A stretch of 64,000 bases of DNA, from contig NC_084818.1 of the NCBI RefSeq assembly GCF_963583255.1, positions 8,183,649-8,247,648 of the forward strand, given 5' to 3'. Below the pieces are notes generated by a model. That model searched no databases and was not told where the DNA came from. It saw only the letters and a list, made by a program, of their open reading frames with translations. The stretch's first letter is position 1; each line of letters starts with the position of its first letter. The stretch comes from Pyrus communis. Lineage: Eukaryota > Streptophyta > Magnoliopsida > Rosales > Rosaceae. This document shows, piece by piece, positions 58,606 through 64,000 of the stretch. Made by a program: the position numbers and the translations under genes.

Positions 58606-60185
58606 TTTCATCCTTTTTGCCTTCTCGCATTATATATAGATTATCGTTGGGTTTTGATTTAGTAAACATTGTTGATTTGTATGTTTATTTGTTGTTTTGG
58701 TACATTATTTTCGATTTTGATACGTTTGATTCTTACACATTGTTGATTGATACGTTTATATTGTTGTTAGTCTTTTTTCTCTTAATGTATTAATATACAA
58801 ATTTATATTGATAACTTAGTTATGGCTGCCCAATGGTGTAATTTAGCCTAAACCCTGTTTGTCTCATGGTGGATTATCGTTATATACGAGTACAATTGTA
58901 AATACAAAAACAATTAAAAAGCAACCATGATATCACCTACCACATGAATAAGTTTTTACAAGTCAAAAACTTGGTCTCTCTCCAAAATATAGTCATACAA
59001 TTTGGATAATTGTTCCTTCTTTTATTGTTATATTTAAATATACTTTATTATTTATTTTGTATATTTGATATAACTATTATATATTAAAAATAAAGAGTGT
59101 AAACATTCATACTACTTTATCTTGTCTAATATGATTTTATGTCATACACACGTAACAACCTACAATGTCGTAAAAATTTAGAAAAAAAATATTGATTGGT
59201 GTATGCATAAAAGTTTGAAATTTTTTAAGATCTTACAAAATGTAGAAAATCCAAATTATGTTCCGAAAAATTCCGAGATAAAAATAATTGTGAAATTTTC
59301 AACAATTTCAATAATCTAAAATTTCGAAATTGAAACTAATGTTTGATTCCAAATTTTTTTAGATTGGCATTGAAATACTTGGTTCCAATTCCATCCGATC
59401 GAAAATCACCCCAACACACGTGAGCATGATTCATGCAAGAACTAGCTGGGTTACTTTTTAATTTAAAAAGTGATGCGAGTGTGAGTCGAACTTTTGTCTT
59501 GAAATAAGTCTTCATTTCATAATTCACACTGAAACTCAACTTTCTCACACCAAAATAGCTTTCGATTCTAATCCTTGATTGTCTACATGTAAATAAAAAC
59601 TAAATAATATTTCAAATAATCTATTCTATTATGAGAAGAGGGCTTGTCAACTTTTTGCCTTTTTTTCTTGCAATTTTGCCCTCACTTTTGAATACACAAT
59701 GATGACATAAGAAAGATAAAATAGTAATTTTGTATCTTTTGAACTTTTTCCTTTTTTTCTTATTTTGCTCTCATTTTTTATACACAATATGTACATAAGA
59801 AGGGCAAAATAGTAATTTTATATCAAAATATTTACATAAGATAAAAGATATGCACTTATCAAAATAGTTTGAATGAACTGAAACGGTTGCGCTTGAAGAG
59901 AACGTGGAAGAAGGTGAGTAGTACACATATAAAATGTGTGCTCTTGGCTAGAAATTCAATAATGATAGCCTCGTTATTCTCCAACAACCAAAATAACAGT
60001 ACTAACGCCTGTAAAAAACAATAATATTTCAATTTAAAAATGGGAGCACCCCGTGTGCAAGTTGATGACAGCGTAGGCTATCTCCCAAATGACCCTGAAA
60101 CCCTTCCTGGAACCTTATCAAATTTCCCAAAATCTGAAATTTAGCATGGATATACTTGTCTTTTGAATAAAGGGCTTAACCAAAT
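58606..60185. other. no gene recognised; upstream of RTFL gene
   Basis: AT-rich. A diverged direct repeat of about 100 bp lies at 59640-59815 (GGGCAAAATAGTAATTT-type phrases). The part near 60185 should hold the RTFL promoter. Confidence 0.4.
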
Positions 60186-60191
60186 CAAACT

Positions 60192-60199
60192 TATAAAAT
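60192..60199 (+). promoter_or_regulatory. TATA box of RTFL/DVL gene
   Basis: TATAAAAT lies about 190 bp before the ATG. A CT-rich leader (TCTCTCTCTCTCTTTTTCTC around 60267) follows, typical of this gene class. Confidence 0.6.
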
Positions 60200-60379
60200 G
60201 GTCCCTTAGCCACTCACTCTTCAGTCTTCACCCACTAAACAAATAAAAAGAGTATCTCAATCTCAATCTCTCTCTCTCTCTTTTTCTCTCACTGTATATG
60301 AAAGGGTCGGACAACCATTCAAGCACAATAAAGATACACAGCAACCGCCTCCAATCCAAGAAGAAGAAGGAAAAGTACG

Positions 60380-60574
60380 ATGAAGCAAGGGCAAGGCGGC
60401 AGCGGCAGTGGTGGCAGCAGCAGAAACAACTTCTGTTGTAAGCGTGTTCGAGAGCCGTGTCAATCATTTGGGCGGAGATGCAATATGCTGGTGAAGGAGC
60501 AGAGGGCAAGGTTCTATATCCTCAGGCGATGTGTCACAATGCTCCTATGCTGGCATGAGCGTGGTGATTCATAA
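60380..60574 (+). CDS. ROTUNDIFOLIA-like / DEVIL small polypeptide
   Basis: A 64-aa single-exon protein has a Gly/Ser-rich N-terminus and the conserved RTFL/DVL domain at about residues 29-60 ([19 protein letters not shown], then [12 protein letters not shown]). The invariant pattern of Cys, [13 protein letters not shown] and LLCW is fully present. Family knowledge: these plasma-membrane-associated small proteins limit polar cell proliferation and change leaf, fruit and trichome shape when overexpressed. The length fits short members of the family, and the start is the first ATG of the frame. No intron, as usual. The family is certain from the motif; the exact paralogue is not assigned. Confidence 0.93.
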   Translation: MKQGQGGSGSGGSSRNNFCCKRVREPCQSFGRRCNMLVKEQRARFYILRRCVTMLLCWHERGDS

Positions 60575-62060
60575 TTTCAATTTCGTGTTCACAAAATTAT
60601 GTCATTTTTATGATAGTGTACATATCCATATGTATTAGCATACACATCATGAAAAGAAATTTTGAACAAAAATATTAGACAACTTTCATATATGCCACAA
60701 TCTTATTTAACTGCTGAACATTTTGTCTTCACTCCATCTCTTATGTGTTATTTTCCTCTCTCTCTCTGTCTCTCTAGATTTGCTGATAGAATTTCAATTA
60801 GGTTGTTTTTGTGATCATTGATCGGTAAGGAAATAGTCCTCTATTGAGGTTGATTTTGGATTCTTTTGTGCTCTAGATCACAGGGATTTTCATGTTCTTT
60901 CATTCTTCCCTTTGATCTTTTTAATCTGGTGAGGGCCATGACTCAGGAGACAGATATTTTCCAAAAATGTTAAGCTGCCATATTTGATGATTACTTCCAA
61001 AGAGAAGGGGCCGTTGAGTTGACTATAAAATTTCTCTCTAACGGTCTCCATATATGCACAGGGAGAACTTTGGAGAAGACATGTAGTTAGAGGCTAAGAT
61101 TATAAGCCAACTAAAAAAAGTAGACTACAATGTTTAAATCTCTAATATATTTAACTGGGTTAATCTTAACTCAGTGGTTCATAAGGCTCTCTATCTGACG
61201 AGGTTTGGAAGTATAGATTTGGAGATTTAGTCTCTAGAGATGTGACATTTTATGTGTGGATGATGATCACCGATGTTTACTTATCAGAACTTGAAAAGTA
61301 AGAAATTTTAAAACTTAAAAATAAGTTTTTGATGTTGTGATTAATGTGTGGAGATCATTAGTTTTTTTTTTATTTTTTATTTTTTTTTTTTTTGGAAAAT
61401 GGATGATAATTAGTTTTGTTTGTTTAAATGTTGTGATTAAGGGGCTATCGAACTTTAATCATTGAATTTTAAAAAATAAAAATTTAATCATAAGCTAGTT
61501 AAAGACTTGGAAATATCATAACTATTTGGAGGAAAATCTAGGAAAAATCGGAAAGAAAATGGGAACAGAATATGGGAATCGCAAAGTCGACAGCTGGACA
61601 TCGGAATCTATCCCTATCCCACTCCCCCTTGCGCGGCCCTTTCCACTTTTTTACAAGAATACTTTTTCACTCCCAAGGTCTGTGCCCCGCAACTTTTGCC
61701 CTGCCTTAAATTTTCTCCCAAATGTTCTTTTTTATTTTTTTATAGGTAATGTCTGAGAGATTAAATTTGTAAATAAAAATTAAAAAAATTAAAAAACATA
61801 TAAGCTAATGATTAATTTATTACTTGAGTGTTGATAAATGTACTCATGCTTATTGGTGACCAGTGGTGAAGTTAGGATTTGCCGAGGGAAGGGGCAAAAT
61901 TCAAAAGAGTGCAAGGTTCAATCGAAACGGTTACTTTCACATTGGAGAATGCAAAGTTTTGAGTCAATATTCATAACAGAAAATAATCTTTTCATCAAAG
62001 CAGTTGTAAGCAATAATAACAAAGTCATGTAAGAAGCTTAAATTGGTTATGATTAGATTC
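60575..62060. other. no gene recognised
   Basis: 3' flank of the RTFL gene. A T-rich run lies at about 61372-61394. Frames at 61526-61756 and 61838-62032 lack known domains. Confidence 0.4.
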
Positions 62061-62065
62061 TAAAA

Positions 62066-62175
62066 AATGTTAGGCGCTAATCAGGCAGCAGACTGGGGCC
62101 TAGCAGTTAGGCGCTTAGGCGATATTTAGGCAGGAGCCTAGATGGATTTAAATAAATTTCTTTTATCATAAAATA
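62066..62175 (+). repeat. dispersed TAGGCGCC-type repeat, copy 2
   Basis: TCTAAAAAATGTTAGGCGC, GGGGCCTAGCAGTTAGGCGC and AGGCAGGAGCCTAG are followed by GGATTTAAATAAATTTC. Related to 56735-57045 (same order on the opposite strand). Right end not fixed. Confidence 0.6.
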
Positions 62176-62179
62176 AGTA

Positions 62180-63160
62180 TTAAACAATATTTACATTATT
62201 TTTTAAAAATTAATACAATATAATGTAAGAGTTTAAGATAAATACACTGGGGTCTTAACAAAAGGAGAAAAAATACATACAAGAATAAGAAAATTAAAAT
62301 AAATATATAAATAAAAATAATAAAAAATAAAAAATAAAAGGGAAATGGGTTAACAAACCACAAAAAGGTCAGAAGAGAAAAAAAAAAAGGACAATACTTG
62401 AAGTCAGTACTCAATTTACTCATTATAACAGGTGGTCTAATAACATTATAACATCTGTCTATTTAATATTTTCCCAAGGCTAGGAATCTGGTGTCTCCAA
62501 ATTTGTGTCTCCTTTCTAATATTTCGACATGTGTCTTTATTTTAACTCTCAGTTTAACAGAGTCAATGTTTAATAACATTAAATAACTAAAAGTTCAAAA
62601 ATAAAATCAATCATCACTCCCACTGACCATCAACGATTCAACGTAAACACCAATCCTTCACCTGAGAACTCTTCATCTTAGCGAAACCTCATTTTCTCTC
62701 TCCTCGTCTTTTTGCCTGTTCAATTTCCTAACCCATCAAACAACAAATTTCATGTAAATTTTGGTTTAAGGAAGCAAGGAAGAGATCTGGTCGATCGATA
62801 TAAACTCGATTTGAACCGACTTGATAGCAAGCAAGAGATCTGTTCACCCCCATCTCCTACCATTACCCTTACTATGGCAAATCTACAAACTCAAAGCCCT
62901 TCATCGATCCCATCGCAACCTTCTCCAACCTCCTTCCTCTGTCGAATCCACCCTCGTTCCCTCCATCCAACCTTCTCCCTTATCGCCCTTCCTCTGAAAA
63001 TCTGACGCCTTCATCTACAAATCCCGACCGAACCAGCACCTAACCCTTGATTTTGACGAGAACAGAGGGGCTGAACTAGCGCTCCAAGGCATGTTTTCCA
63101 GTGAAAGAAGGGGAGGCCGCCACTCCTCGCCCTCACGTAGCTTCGCCACTGTTGGTGACA
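62180..63160. other. no convincing gene
   Basis: A plus-strand frame of 97 codons (62712-63005) is Pro/Ser-rich with no domain, and no promoter signal was found. It could be coding or a spacer. The rest is AT-rich. Confidence 0.3.
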
Positions 63161-63163
63161 CAT

Positions 63164-63272
63164 TGTTTATCTACATTAAGGGATGATAAAGTGAACTAAG
63201 CTTTACAATGGATTAACTATAATAATTTGATTCAAATTCGTCTCTAGCGATAATTGAACTTAAGATCTCTCA
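63164..63272 (-). mobile_element. possible SINE, same family as 40003
   Basis: It shares TATCTACATTAA, GTGAACTAAGCTT-like and GATTCAAATTCRTC words with 40003-40145 in the same order. The box B-like region is degraded. It abuts an LTR. Confidence 0.4.
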
Positions 63273-64000
63273 TGTGACATCCCGTCCCGGAAATATCGAA
63301 ACGCACGTGTGAATTGTCAACTTTACCCCTAGTTCGTTTCTTTGACATTATTGGTTGTCTTGTGTGTTGTGGCATGTGTTGGGCCACACACACACATGCA
63401 CACTCACTGTCTCTCTCTGCCCTTTCTCTGTCTCTGTCTCTCATCTCACTCTCCCTTCCCGTTCACCTTAATACGTACGGACAAACACCAAACCCCTCAA
63501 ACCTTAACAGATCGAGGAAACTAAGGTCACTATCGAACTCGTGAGGTTGAGAGGAGCACGATCATACCATTTTCAGGTAAGAACTTTAACGTTTTCACGT
63601 CGATTCGACAATGGCAGTTTTGTGTACTGTTCATGTAAACCTTAATCTAGCATGTTTTTGGATTTTTGAAGCTCATAGGTGTCTTAGTGAGGTCCCAAGG
63701 AGCCTCGGAGTGCTTCGTTGGAAGTGTTTTGACGTCGGGATCGCCCTGTTCGAACTTGACCGGTTTTGGAGGTTGGTGATAGGTAAGTTTTCGTAGGTTT
63801 TAGCCCTTAAAACTTGTATGGATGTGTTCTACTAGTCCTAAGCTTTAATTTGGTGCAAGAAACGTGAAAAACGGTTGAGAAACGAGTGAGAAAACGTAAG
63901 TTGCAGGTTTTCCAGTTTTCCGGCGCCGGCGACGGAATATTCCTGACGCCGTTGACGGAATCCGTTAAAGATAACGGAATATTCCTCACGGCGTCAGTTG
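63273..64000 (+). mobile_element. LTR of a gypsy-type element, running off the window
   Basis: It starts TGTGACATCCCGTCCCGG and is non-coding with a CT/GT-rich leader and repeats near the end (GACGGAATATTCCTGACGCC and ACGGAATATTCCTCACGGC). The start and composition resemble long LTRs of chromovirus-like elements in Rosaceae. The interior lies beyond the window. Confidence 0.45.

Noticed and set aside
62712..63005. 97-aa Pro/Ser-rich ORF
   Set aside because: No domain, no TATA-type signal and low-complexity composition. Coding status cannot be supported.

Overview
The window is plant nuclear DNA. It is AT-rich and intron-containing, with TATA-type promoters, a canonical MIR172 hairpin and a dense layer of plant retroelements and MITEs. 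The gene set suggests a Rosaceae genome, perhaps apple or pear tribe: amaranthin-type lectins with an aerolysin-like tail, abundant Cassandra TRIMs with 5S-derived LTRs, and a PAT15-like gene. That assignment is inference from remembered families, not a database result. Only four loci look functional. They are a seven-exon DHHC palmitoyltransferase (15567-18346, minus), a MIR172 precursor (30578-30708, minus), a small secreted peptide gene distantly like the IDA/IDL family (51365-51712, plus), and a ROTUNDIFOLIA-like/DEVIL peptide gene (60380-60574, plus).

Left part (1-15 kb): three relics of one amaranthin-like lectin family lie on the minus strand. Copy 1 (594-2710) is frameshifted and carries a transposon. 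Copy 2 (10410-11906) is almost intact but has a TGA at codon 20. Copy 3 (about 14640-14960) is a fragment. Copies 1 and 2 lie in a duplicated segment whose 3' and 5' flanks are also alike. A decayed Ty3/gypsy element of Tat type lacking reverse transcriptase, a rearranged Cassandra and other repeats separate them. Between copies 2 and 3 sits a deleted Ty1/copia element whose 3' LTR is split by an intact Cassandra with a 5-bp target duplication.

Middle (15-43 kb): the palmitoyltransferase gene, then about 12 kb without a recognised gene (retroelement remnants, a 115-bp-arm inverted repeat, MITEs, a SINE), a LINE RNase H remnant, MIR172, and another 11 kb of AT-rich repeats including two clean tandem duplications (141 bp and about 288 bp units).

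Right part (43-64 kb): a 5'-truncated L1-type LINE interrupted by a solo LTR with 5-bp target duplications; a minus-strand copia gag relic with one LTR; a 0.9-kb near-perfect palindrome (foldback element); the IDL-like gene; several SINEs and MITEs with identifiable target duplications; a 1.1-kb foldback element; a composite head-to-head Cassandra flanked as a whole by one AAAAG duplication; the RTFL/DVL gene; and an LTR that runs off the window end.

The protein genes do not form an operon or pathway. The most unusual material is structural: two independent inverted Cassandra composites, large foldbacks that could make hairpin RNA near genes, and an eroding lectin cluster.
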